Assembly (NCBI GenBank): GCA_022577435.1
Contig: JAKOON010000058.1
Coordinates: 960,001 to 1,024,000 of the forward strand
Source of the DNA: Embiotoca jacksoni
Taxonomy: Eukaryota > Chordata > Actinopteri > Embiotocidae
Length of the DNA stretch: 64,000 nucleotides
Direction: 5' to 3'
Numbering within the stretch: the first letter of the stretch is position 1; each line of letters starts with the position of its first letter. The position numbers and the translations under genes are program-made. A model generated the notes under the pieces. The model was not told where the DNA came from. It was given only the letters and a program-made list of their open reading frames with translations, and searched no databases. Of the stretch, positions 25,190 through 35,253 are shown one piece after another.

Positions 25190-25760
25190 ACACTGACATA
25201 AATGCCTAACCCACCAACCCGTACGCTAACCTAAACCAAATTATCACCTAAACCTTAAAGATCCCCCAGACAGGTTTAACATGTATACAAAAAAACAATC
25301 TAGTTTGAATGTATTTCTGAGATGATTTTTCCACAAACAAGTTCCAATTATCTTTTAAACCATGCACCATTGTGACATCACAATGCAGAAATATCCTTAG
25401 TAAAAATGTTTTCTACTGAAACTGAAGAAAACAATGTTTAAATGTCCTCAATGTAGAAATGCATCTGCGATGGTTTAAAACGGAAGTTTAAATGTCTTCC
25501 CAAAGCACAACCAAATCTGAAAAAGTCAAGTATACATATCCTCAAATGTCAAAATGCCCTTCGTATGATGGTTTAAAACCGAAATTAAAACAACAAAGTT
25601 AAAATGAATTTGAAAAAATGACCTAATTGTGATGACTTAAGAATAAAAATGAAATAATTTAGTTACAATTTTCTCAGAATGAAGAGGAAAGAAAATTCTA
25701 AAATGTCCTCACTTCTACTATTTCCAACTGAATCTCTTTAATATGATGGTTTAAAACAGG
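25190..25760. repeat. Diverged long-period repeat with GATGGTTTAAAAC words
   Basis: The 13-mer GATGGTTTAAAAC occurs exactly three times (25469, 25567 and 25745). It is linked to AAATGTC(C)TC words that recur near 25440, 25490, 25540 and 25703. The spacings (98 and 178 bp) fit a roughly 90 to 100-bp unit with one copy skipped. The block begins with a telomere-like CTAACC/CCTAAACC patch (25206-25256) and ends at a (CA)n tract, an arrangement often seen in fish minisatellites. Confidence 0.5.
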
Positions 25761-25788
25761 CATCCCCTCTCTGTTTTTCTCTCTGACT

Positions 25789-25789
<1 letters not shown>

Positions 25790-25854
<65 letters not shown>
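25790..25854. repeat. (CA)n microsatellite, 32 units
   Basis: A pure tract directly after the 25.2-25.76 kb repeat block. Confidence 0.97.
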
Positions 25855-25855
<1 letters not shown>

Positions 25856-26984
25856 CTGCCCCATCTGGCAGGAAATGGGAGTGAAGCGAACTGCCTGGAT
25901 GAGGGGGGGGTTGAGGTAAATATAAAAGACAAAGCTGTAATGGAGGGGGAAAGACAGGAACAACAGATGACTAACATCTTAAATGGAATTGAATCAAGTG
26001 AGAGGGAGACTCATTGAGAGATGATGGAGTGGGAGGAGGAGTGGAGGAAAACCGTAGAGCGGTCAACAGGAAGGGTGAACTGAGAACAACATCCGCTCAA
26101 TAGCCCTCAATCTTCTGGAATAACATTTTTGGTTGTTGTCTTACAATCTTGGACTTAAAGATTATTGCGCTGTGACACAAAGTGAAAGCAGAGAGCGGGG
26201 AGAGGTAATGGAGTGTTTAGATTATATAAGAAGGGATAGTACCAATTATGTCCAGGGCGCATAAAGCTGCATATCACTGCAACTACTTCTCTACTGCTTC
26301 TGTATGTTTTTATGATTACTTTGACCTACATCCTCCTTTTTAACATGTGGTGTAAATTAAGGGCTGTAAGAAAAATAAATATGTATTCATTGCAAATGCA
26401 CAGCACACAAAAAAAAAAATACCACAAGGTGCGCTGTCGTTTACTGCCTGGTGTACAATTCTAGCATCTTCTTATTAGAAGAAGATACAATAAAGGTAGA
26501 ATATTTTTTTAATATGGTTTATAGTTGTTTTAACCTCATAAAACAGACCAGTAGGGGAAGTATGTTTTTAATCGCTGAGTAACGCCTGCAGGTCGTCATC
26601 TCAGACTCAACGAGGTCCCATCCATCCTCCAGCATTAAGGTAGTTCAGCCTGTATAGAAGCATTACCCAGGGCAAAAACAAGATTGCTGAATAGCTAGAG
26701 GTTATCCTCTGTTTATTAAGCACAATTATTAAAATAATACGCAAAAGAAAAGTTCACGTGGCCTGAAATTGAAAACAGTTACTATACAGAAAAAAGAGCA
26801 AAGCTGAGGTTGAACTGTGCCAATCCATATCTCCAAGTACAGTAAGACCCTGAGTTGAAATGAGTTGTACGTTTGTATGAAAATGCTGGATTTAAGAAAT
26901 GTTTTAAGTATTTGAATAAATGTAGCAAACCTTAACACAATTTTTTTTAAAGTGATATTAGCATAACTAATTCTCTGAGTTTGC
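25855..26984. other. Unique DNA, no gene seen
   Basis: Purine-rich from about 25980 to 26075. The remainder is AT-rich with chance frames only. Confidence 0.5.
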
Positions 26985-27320
26985 TTTCATTTTGCATATA
27001 TATTTTAAGCTAGTAGGGCTTCCAGACTTGCTAAAAAACTTAAAATGAACTGAATGGCAAATGCTAACGAAGGCGCTTCCATCACGAGTTAATATTACAG
27101 CAAATTACCGAGCTGTGCTCATTTATTTTTGATATCCATTAGCTGCAATGCACCACTGGTCATTTTCCCATGCAATCAATGCAACACAGGCAGAACACAG
27201 TGCAGTGAGAAAGAGTGCTTTGTACTAAGTCAAGTAAATTATTGACCTGAGTTAATTCAGTAAATGTAATTCATTATTCTGCAGAAGCATGTAAGTCCAT
27301 ATTGTTGCATAATGCAGCAA
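26985..27320. promoter_or_regulatory. Candidate distal enhancer / conserved noncoding block
   Basis: Unique sequence with TTTGCATATATATTTTAAGC, CACGAGTTAATATTACAGC, GATATCCATTAGCTGCAATG and CATATTGTTGCATAATGCAG. It contains several TAAT/ATTA and one CATTAGC core and no repeat or coding signal. The call rests on sequence character only. Confidence 0.2.
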
Positions 27321-27782
27321 GATGAGGAAAAAGGAGAGCGGCATACTAAGCAGCAGTCATATAACTGATTACTAAACACTGTGCTTCCCTGTTGTCCCTG
27401 CTACTGTTTAGAGTATGGTTTCATCCAGATTGTTCCAAATAGGATGTGGCAGTCATATTTGCCACCTAATGAATCAACTACTTGTACAGTTATTCTCAAT
27501 ATCAAAGGGAATATTGTGATGTTAAATGTAACTGAGGATATGAAAACAACTTTTTTTTTCCCCGCATGAACTTAGTTTCTCCTTTCACTGCTCTCTCTTC
27601 TGTCTCTCTTCTAACGGGAAGCATCTATCACGATAAAGCGCGTGCCTACTTTCAAACATACACGTGCTGTAAAAAAGTTCTCTTGTGGCAACGCCCAGCG
27701 TGAGCAGCATTCATGTAACCCGACCGTTTCCTCTGTGTAATGTCTGCTACAGTGTGTTCCCCATCTGTCAGTGTCTGTCAGT

Positions 27783-27784
<2 letters not shown>
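27321..27784. other. Unique DNA, no gene seen
   Basis: Frames shorter than 65 codons outside the adjacent CA tract. A T/C-rich patch lies at 27549-27615. Confidence 0.5.

Positions 27785-27841
<57 letters not shown>
27785..27841. repeat. (CA)n microsatellite, 28 units
   Basis: A pure tract. The frames of 81 and 124 codons across it are repeat translations. Confidence 0.97.
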
Positions 27842-27842
<1 letters not shown>

Positions 27843-28070
27843 AACAGGTACAGTACACACCCATAAACACGCTCAACAAAGCCCATCAGGACCAACAGTG
27901 TGTTGGATTGGCAGTATTGTGATGAATTAGATAACGTTGTCCGTTGTTTGCCCTTCGGGCAGCAATTACCTTTAACATGATTCACATTACATTCAACACA
28001 AGGATATAATGGTGTATTAAATGCACCAAAAGATCAGAATGGAAAGTGAAAGAGTGTATATGTGACTGTA

Positions 28071-28605
28071 AGGGCCCTGTTTTCTAGGCACCGTACAGGC
28101 GTAGAGGAAGCACAAGTGCGCCCGGGGGCACAAGTAAGTGTGGCCAACTTGTTTGGTATTTTGGTGCAATTCTGGAGCAGCATTGCGCAGTGGTGAAGTA
28201 AGAGGAATAGATAATCAGAGGGTGTGTCACAGCTCACTTCAGTCATGGCCAATCAAATCAGCTCCTTTCATCCCCTTTAAAACCGCCACAGAGAAACTGA
28301 CATATGTCTCGTCTCAGGCTCGTATTCACCGGATCAATGTACGACGAGTCGGTTTCCAAGGGCTGATTATGTTAAACTGGCTAAAGGAAGAAGTAACTCA
28401 TATTATAAATGCCTCTTCCCCTGGTATTATGAGAACCAATGTTCAGTCTAGGAAGTGGTTCAATGATAGAAGACAAAAACCTGATTCTTATGGACGCCAA
28501 ACACGGGCATTAACTCAACGTCAACGTGGACAACGAACACTCATACAACATCGTAAAAGTTTAGTACTTGAAGAATGTCGTGGCGTGACTAGAAGTAAAT
28601 GAGGC
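28071..28605 (+). mobile_element. ISL2EU/Harbinger-like transposon piece with Myb/SANT-like frame
   Basis: It starts AGGGCCCTGTTTTCTAGGCA and continues with GCACAAGTGCGCCCGGGGGC and GCATTGCGCAGTGG. This GGGCCCTATTTT-plus-GCGC style belongs to teleost ISL2EU/Harbinger-superfamily termini. A single plus frame runs to 28602. Its second half (about 28375-28520) reads VTHIINASS, RTNVQSRKWFNDRRQKP, resembling the third helix of the Myb/SANT-like DNA-binding proteins these elements encode alongside their transposase. No ATG-started complete protein, no transposase and no matching second terminus were found, so it is a 5' fragment or a non-autonomous derivative. The family assignment is from memory of consensus features. 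Confidence 0.5.
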
Positions 28606-28610
28606 ACACT

Positions 28611-29169
28611 TAATGCTCCAAATGCAATTCATTTATTAACAACACAGATGAAGAGCAATGTGCTGAAAACATCACTGGTGTTGTAGTCTTAATAAATGAA
28701 CTGCATCGGGAGCTTTGAGTGTCTCGAATTTTCTTTCCAATCTTTAACTAAATGGCCGAAGCTGCAGAGCATAAATTGACTTGAACCTTTTGTGTGTAAA
28801 GTATGCAGTTTCACACTCTGTGGTTTGCACGGGTGGCTGGATTACTAAACCAGATGAGTAGATGAAAAGGATGTCAAATTCTTCCCCTTTATGTGTGATA
28901 TGATTGCAATTCATTTGTAGTTAACCTGAGTGCCCTTTATTTTTTATGGCCAAGATTGGCTACTGCTTCGTGACACGCGGAATCACATCCAATTCAGTAG
29001 ACAAGAGTCATCTTCATTTTTTTGTACGATTAACTGAATCGGAAGGTTGCATTAAAAAAAAACAAAAAAACAAAAAAAATATTTGAATTATTTATGCAAG
29101 TGGGATTAAATGTTTTGGACATCCACCAAACCTTTCAGTAGGATTTTGGATAGTTATTTTCATGTGCGC
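28611..29169 (+). repeat. Dispersed repeat R1, copy 1 (hammerhead-like hairpin at its start)
   Basis: It matches 57506-57960 in the same orientation along its whole length. Shared anchors include ATGCAATT, TTATTAACAACA, GATGAAGAGCAAT, TTTGTAGTTAACCTGAGT, CACATCCAATTCA, TAGACAAGAG, CTGAATCGGA and TTCATGTGYGC. This copy carries an extra A-rich insertion at 29053-29081. It begins six bases after the end of the ISL2EU-like frame, so the two may have been moved together or be nested. No open reading frame is present. It is probably a non-autonomous retroelement or a terminal repeat of a larger one. Confidence 0.75.
28615..28713 (+). ncRNA. Hammerhead-ribozyme-like hairpin, copy 1
   Basis: Arms 28615-28639 and 28689-28713 pair over 25 positions with three mismatches (stem I). 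Inside lie CAGATGA (28645-28651; hammerhead consensus CUGANGA with one change), a short stem AGC/GCT (28654-28656 with 2862-28664 of the 28.6 kb block, i.e. 28662-28664), GAAA at 28665-28668, and CATC/GGTG (28670-28673 and 28677-28680), which can form stem III with loop ACT. The order stem I, CUGANGA, stem II, GAAA, stem III, stem I is that of a type I hammerhead. Extra bases lie between the core and stems I and II, and one core base differs, so self-cleavage is doubtful for this copy. Confidence 0.45.
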
Positions 29170-29450
29170 AAAAATATGTGGTTCAATTAACATCTCCACT
29201 TACCCTTTCCGTGGGAAAAATAAAATCTAATAATATGTTTCTAAATATTTGTCTTTATATAAGAGGATTATATAATATGTAAGATGTCTCCTATGTAACT
29301 GTCCATTGTATTTGTGTAATACAAGGTTGCACATCATCTATTGCATCAATACTGGTGTGGAAACAAGCTGTGATGTCAAATCCTGCTCACGTGTGTAACT
29401 ATTCTTTTACTGTGAAATGAATGATGTATTTACAGCAGGAAATAAGTCCT

Positions 29451-29467
29451 GTGTGTGTGTGTGTGTT
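29451..29467. repeat. Short (GT)n tract
   Basis: Eight units, followed by other GTGTGT patches to about 29520. It faces the (CA)n tract at 29598. Confidence 0.9.
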
Positions 29468-29596
29468 TTCATTCAGGCGTGTGTCTGTGTGTATTTGTGT
29501 TTCTATGTGCACATGTGTGTCAGTAATTATAATTTAAAACCTATTTAGAAATGAGCCCACAGGGAGCGATGAGCTCTGAAAGAGCACAGAGGATGG

Positions 29597-29597
<1 letters not shown>

Positions 29598-29642
<45 letters not shown>
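29598..29642. repeat. (CA)n microsatellite, 22 units
   Basis: A pure tract. Confidence 0.97.
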
Positions 29643-29645
<3 letters not shown>

Positions 29646-29879
29646 AAGAGATGTAACAGTGGGGAGAGAAAGAGAGAATTCTTTTTGAAAAGTATCATAC
29701 AAGACATGTTTTCATGTTAGGAAGCTGGAATGGTTAATTAAACCACACAGCCGTGCTCATCAGCTTTTTATATTCTTTAATTTTGGAGTAAACAAACCTC
29801 CATAAGCACGCACAACACATTTAATGTTTGTAAATGTTTGGGGTTAGAAGTGGTAATATCATGATAAAGATATTAGTTA

Positions 29880-30150
29880 TACTTTTGAATTGGAGAAGGA
29901 AAACGGTAATTACAGTAAATTACACAATTATCCTGTTAGGTTAATTGTCAGCGCACTTGGGTTGGCAGTCTGACATTATTGTTTTAATCTCTACATGGAG
30001 ACCTATAGGTCAGAGCAGCCAGTCAAATCAATGAGTAAGCGAATAAGGACACTTTCAGCCAAGGCGAATACTTTGATTCTGACCTGTGCTGATTAATTTG
30101 CTTTCCACTTATTTGTTTTTTTTACTTCTGTGAAGGGTACAAGACCTAAG
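29880..30150. promoter_or_regulatory. Candidate distal enhancer / conserved noncoding block
   Basis: Unique sequence with AACGGTAATTACAGTAAATT, GGTTAATTGTCAGCGC and GTGCTGATTAATTTGC. The homeodomain-type cores are TAATTA/TAATTG, with no coding or TE signal. Conservation is untested. Confidence 0.22.
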
Positions 30151-30639
30151 GAAACAATTTGCGGCTCTGATGGCCTTAAACAGGTTAAAAAAACATCAAC
30201 GGCACCTTTCGGCTTTGAGCTGTCGAGTTGTTGTAGAGGATATTCCCATCTGATGTGAATGTAACTTCAGTTTTGTAAAGTTTAGAGAAGCTTTAAAGTT
30301 CCTCGCTTGAACAACACAAATTGTTCTTTAGAGCAACTTTAAAGACAACCATGGAGTTTGTGATGATGTTCGTGCTGAAGCACAGAGGTGGATTTTTCTT
30401 TGGTTGTTTTCTTGAGAGCCAAAACTTTAAGAGTTTGACGGCTGAGTGAGAATTCAAAAACAAAGAGAAAGGTTTCCTCTGGACCCTGACTATTGAATTC
30501 TGGAAACCCGACTCTTTCAGAAAACACATTCCTTTTTCCTTCTCTCTTTGGAAAACCTTCAGACTGACCAAATCCTTTTGACTGGCCTGATTCTATCAAA
30601 ACACCCTTTTAAATTCCTCCACCGTGGAAAGCCTAATAA
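30151..30639. other. Unique DNA, no gene seen
   Basis: Overlapping minus-strand frames of 86 and 92 codons (30293-30599) have no recognisable domain. Confidence 0.5.
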
Positions 30640-30790
30640 CTCCACTCATGCAAATGTAACGACAAGTGCGCTGACACAAAAAAGATTTGCTAATCAATGT
30701 ATTAATTACCTTAGCTAATGACCATATTAGCATAACCAATTATGTTTAAAATATGGTGATTATAGCAGGGCATTAGGCAGCTCAACTGCC
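30640..30790. promoter_or_regulatory. Candidate TAAT-rich enhancer block
   Basis: GCTAATCAATGTATTAATTA, GCTAATGACCATATTAGC and AACCAATTATG lie within 60 bp. This is dense in homeodomain-type cores and contains a CCAAT word. Prediction from sequence character only. Confidence 0.22.
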
Positions 30791-31911
30791 AGTTCAAACA
30801 TAGTTTTACATTTTAGCACATTCATGTTCATGTTTTATTAATTATTTATTTATTATTAGTATTTATTAATATGTAAGGGATGTGATTGGTCCAGATAACA
30901 GATGTAGGATTGTCCTCTAATATTTGTACAAACTTTTCAAGTCTTTTTTTCTCATATTTAAATTCTTTTTCTTTTTCCTCAAATTAATATTGATTATATT
31001 ACATATAATGTATCTCAAACTTGTAAAGCATTTTGAGTGTTTCCCTGAAGTTGAAAGAGCGTCTATCGGTATAGCACTCAAGCTGCTGTACACAACAAGC
31101 AATAACAAAACCGCAGCAATCATAACAGAGAAAGCGATGATATATAGTATTCGACATTAAAAAAAAAAGGGGGCTTAGGGCGAGTTAACCTCGTTGAAGT
31201 CCAGTTTGTATAAATGTTTTCTTCTTAGGCTTTTGAAAGTGCTCTCTGAAGTCACTTGTATAATCTCAGCTGGTAAAATCCTCAGCGTGTTTATAGGTGC
31301 AAAAGCAGCATGGGGATGTTGCTGTATGCTTTAGTGCAGGGCAGTTTACCAGTTCATGTGTTATACCCGTATTACAGTTATGTATGATATGCATTTTTCA
31401 TATACAAAAATGTCATCAGCAGAAGCCTTGCAGAACGTATTACAGGATAAAATAAGTCTTTTCAAACAAAAACCCACTTTATTAACAAAAATAACTCATT
31501 TACAATCTAATCACCAAATAAAACTTTGCATGCCGGAGGAAACCGGAACAAAGTGAAGTGACTGAGTTGGCGGGAAATGTGGTCTTCACATTAAAATCTT
31601 CTGATTAAATGCTAACATGAATTCAAACAGCATCTGCAGTTCTTATTTTGACTGCTGATGAAGTCATATTCTGTACAACTTACAGACTGTCTGTTCTGTA
31701 AAGCTGTGTCACTTTTATGATTTGTTTTTTAGCTCCATGATTCTGTAAGTTCAATAAATTAATAAAAAAAATATTAGAACTAAAATATGTGTGATGTACT
31801 GCATGATTATCATCAAATGAATCAATTACATATCCATCTTAATCAGATAGTGCTTAAAAAAAATATAAACAATTCTCTCAACTTGTAATTTTTTTTGAAT
31901 TCTCGCAATTT
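30791..31911. other. AT-rich DNA, no gene seen
   Basis: The word CTTGTAAAGCATTTTGAGTG at 31020-31039 resembles the tail of fish tRNA-type SINEs, but no head is present upstream. Frames are short. Confidence 0.45.
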
Positions 31912-31931
31912 TAGATAGATAGATAGATAGG

Positions 31932-31978
<47 letters not shown>

Positions 31979-31999
31979 GTAGGTAGGTAGGTAGGTAGG

Positions 32000-32070
<71 letters not shown>

Positions 32071-32071
32071 T
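31912..32071. repeat. (GATA)n/(GGTA)n tetranucleotide array, 160 bp
   Basis: About 40 units of TAGA, with a block of TAGG variants at 31977-32001 and an early TAGG at 31929-31933. The interruption pattern is useful for phasing alleles. Confidence 0.97.
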
Positions 32072-32106
32072 TAATGTATTAATCCCACAAGGGGGAAAAA
32101 CTTTTT
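32072..32106 (-). mobile_element. LINE 3' end feeding the GATA array
   Basis: On the minus strand the sequence reads CCCCCTTGTGGGATTAATAC and then runs into CTATCTATC. Many fish non-LTR elements end with a GGGATNAATAAAG-like terminus followed by a tetranucleotide tail of this type. The array is therefore probably the expanded 3' tail of a heavily truncated minus-strand LINE or SINE copy. Confidence 0.55.
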
Positions 32107-32859
32107 TGCAAAAAAAACTGCCTTAAAAGTCCTCAAATTACGCGAATAGAAAATCCACCGCATAATCAGACACTTTTTTATCGCAACAATTACAAAATAA
32201 ACTCCTGGAGGAACTGATTAGAGTGTATTTTTTGTTCTTTGACATACAAGTATTCATGTGATGCATTATACATTTTCTGCGTTAAAACATGTTCTTAATA
32301 TTCATTATCAATTTAAGCTATTCATTGTTTTGTCAATTAAATGGGACATTTTTGTTTTGCCTCCAAACACCATGAGTGATTTGATTTGTATTAAAGCCTC
32401 GATGGAGACTGACAAATGAGAATAAGTCTGTTTTGTTCCCTGCAGGTAGGTGGCCATCAACCATTTGATCCCACAGTTGACTTTAATAGGCCTGCCAAGC
32501 GAAAGCTGTAGGCGTTAATTATGTGTGACATTGATTGAGGGAACGAGTGCACGCTATGAAGTGAACAGAAAAAAGCAACAGAATGGAAAGAAGGGGAAAG
32601 AGAAGTCGATGTTAAAGAAAGAGCAAAGGTATGAGAAAATGTTGGAGATGGAGGGAAACGAAGGAAAAGACAGAACGTGTGAATACAGAGAAAGAGAGAA
32701 AGTTGCCAAGTCATTGTCACGACTCCTCAGACTGACACAAACGTGCATGTTCATGCTCACGTGCACATTTACTTGAGTATTTACCTTCACTCGAATGCGA
32801 ACGCAGTGTCACGTATTGGCAGCTGCACAGCCGCACTAATTGATTTGACAGCTTCAGTG

Positions 32860-32869
<10 letters not shown>
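32107..32869. other. Unique DNA, no gene seen
   Basis: Purine-rich on the plus strand from about 32570 to 32705, which creates the open frames of up to 87 codons there. No gene is supported. Confidence 0.5.

Positions 32870-32922
<53 letters not shown>
32870..32922. repeat. Compound (TC)n(CA)n microsatellite
   Basis: (TC) at 32870-32882 passes directly into (CA) at 32883-32922. Confidence 0.96.
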
Positions 32923-32923
<1 letters not shown>

Positions 32924-35059
32924 CCAGTGCAGTTTAATGAATGTTTAGGTGAATGTCTGCTGTGACTGACAGGTGATCTTTGCTAATGACAGAGGTGGTT
33001 AACTTCGGCACCCAGCGGGAGGGATGAGAAACTACTCCCTGATTGGTTAAGCTGTGGAGGTGCTCCATCAATCAATCAGTCAGACAGTCAGAATGGCTTT
33101 ATTTACATAGCATGAGCTTGTTAAGGTCCATTACTGAGTGATTACTTTAATTGTCTGACTGCTGAGTTTGATTTATATCCTCTGGCTCTGCATAATGGTT
33201 AGTTTCTTTGGTCGGGCAGGGACGGTGGGATGAAACATTTCTGTTGGTTGCATTAGATGAAATGTAGGATCCAGCATTTTTGGAGACATGACCTGTACCC
33301 GGGCATAAAGAATCATCTTTTGTCTTAATGCTTCTGTAAGCAGAATGAGACATCTTCCTACTTCATTGCAGTTTCTAGAAACAAGCTAGAATTGTAGTAG
33401 ACTTTCAAACAACGAGCATCTCTCCTTTAATCAACTCCATGAGGTCATCTCCTGGAATGGTTTATCTGTTGGTCTATTGTTGTAATCCATATAATCTCAA
33501 TAACCGCTGAACTCAGTAAAGAGAAACAACTGTCCTTAATTACTTTGAGACTTGAAGGTCAGTCAGTCAATTCTAATTAGTGACGCTGTTGGAGAATGAG
33601 TCAGATTTCAGGGTGACACCGGACCAGCGTGGCCACCACAACAACCCGCTGTGACGTCCAATCCTGACTGGTTTGAGCTTTGTTGGAGCATCAATGAACC
33701 AAAACATACCTTCAGGCTGTTTTGTTCCACACTGTAGTAAAAATGAAGCGAAGCCCCTCACAAAGAGGGTGTGTCCAAACTGACCTGACTGGTACTGATA
33801 CCACTGTACTCAGCATAATCTGGGCTATTTAAATATGGACGTTATTGTAGCGCTACATGTTATTATAAATAGTGACAAGACCAAAAAAAAGTTGAAAAAA
33901 TGTAACATTTCGAATGTATTACAATAAATCATTATTCAAGACAAAAACACAGTACATGTAGGTGTGTTTAGTTTCTTTTAACGTGTAGGTCTCGGGTAAC
34001 AAACTAAAAAGAAAATTTGGCTGCAAATAAAAACAACTGTTTACATTTTTATCATAAGTTTTCACGCTCGTTTGTTTTAGTGGATGCCATTCTAACAGCA
34101 TTTTTTTGTCCGTAATAGAGTGGAGATTTCTATCACCACACATTGTTTGCTCTATGAAGGAAGCTTTCCCAGCATCAGCTGTTTACACACAGTTCAAAAC
34201 TGCAGCTTGCTGGTCAGGAGACAGTCAATATGATTGCAATTTGATTCACAGAAGCATTGGTGAATAGTAAATAAATAATGATATAAAACACAGATGTACC
34301 TATTTTACTTATTTCAGTGTTGCTGTTTTCTTTTAAGTTTACAGAATATCTGGTTAGATTTTACGGCCTTTTGGCTCCATCACAGGAAGTCTCAGAAACA
34401 TTCTGTATTTATTCAATCTGTGGCTAATGTTGAATTAAGTGATTATGTTCTGTCTTTGTGATAATAATTTGGCTATAGCCTTTAACACTGGACATGAATA
34501 CTTTTGGCAGTAATGCATTCTGAATGTATGGGACACCATCTACACACCAGGACCTCCACAGTTTAGTACTAATTAGGTTAAAGGGTTTAAATGTACTATT
34601 TCTGACAGTTAACTTGATTTATTTGGTGTTCTGCTTTGAAAACACAAATCTCAAAGTGCTAACTGCCAGGAAACCTGTGAAGCTGTCACATGGTGTTAAT
34701 ATAACTCACTCCATGCTATAAATCACTGCCTGAGCTCGGATTTTAAAATATGCAGCACTTCAGGTATCCGGACGTCCAGGAAAGCTTATCATAACTCACT
34801 GGAGAGCTTTTACGCCAAACTGTCCGTCTTCCTGCGGCTCATTAAAAAAAGTCTACCGCCCACTTTTGCTGGTCCCATTTTGGTGTTCTGTACCACTGCT
34901 TCACTCCCTCTGAATGTGACTGTAATCCTGGTGTGTCCTTTCCTACTGTGCCATCTGGATGGCCTGTACTTATCTGATAAAACAGGAGATAACTGTAACA
35001 AAATGACTGGTTCCTCTCATCTCCCACAGTCACCTTCAGGCATGAAAGTGTTGCACTAC
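32923..35059. other. Unique DNA, no gene seen
   Basis: A CAATCAATCAGTCAGACAGT run at 33069-33088 is a small degenerate tetranucleotide patch. Several frames of 60 to 80 codons have no domain. No TE is recognised with confidence. Confidence 0.5.
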
Positions 35060-35069
35060 ATGTGTGTAG

Positions 35070-35137
<68 letters not shown>

Positions 35138-35187
35138 GTGTGTGTGTGTGTGTAGATGTGTGTGTGTGTGTGTGTGTAGATGTGTGT

Positions 35188-35251
<64 letters not shown>
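35060..35251. repeat. Long (GT)n array with TAGA interruptions, 190 bp
   Basis: The longest dinucleotide tract in the window. GTAGAT interruptions occur near 35066, 35132, 35152 and 35177 and one TATG near 35190, dividing it into sub-arrays. The interruptions look like copies of one another, which suggests growth by unequal exchange. Confidence 0.97.

Positions 35252-35253
<2 letters not shown>

Noticed and set aside
25206..25256. CTAACC/CCTAAACC words as interstitial telomere
   Set aside because: Too few and too irregular units; no TTAGGG array.
31020..31039. CTTGTAAAGCATTTTGAGTG as a SINE
   Set aside because: Only a tail-like word; no tRNA-like head or body.
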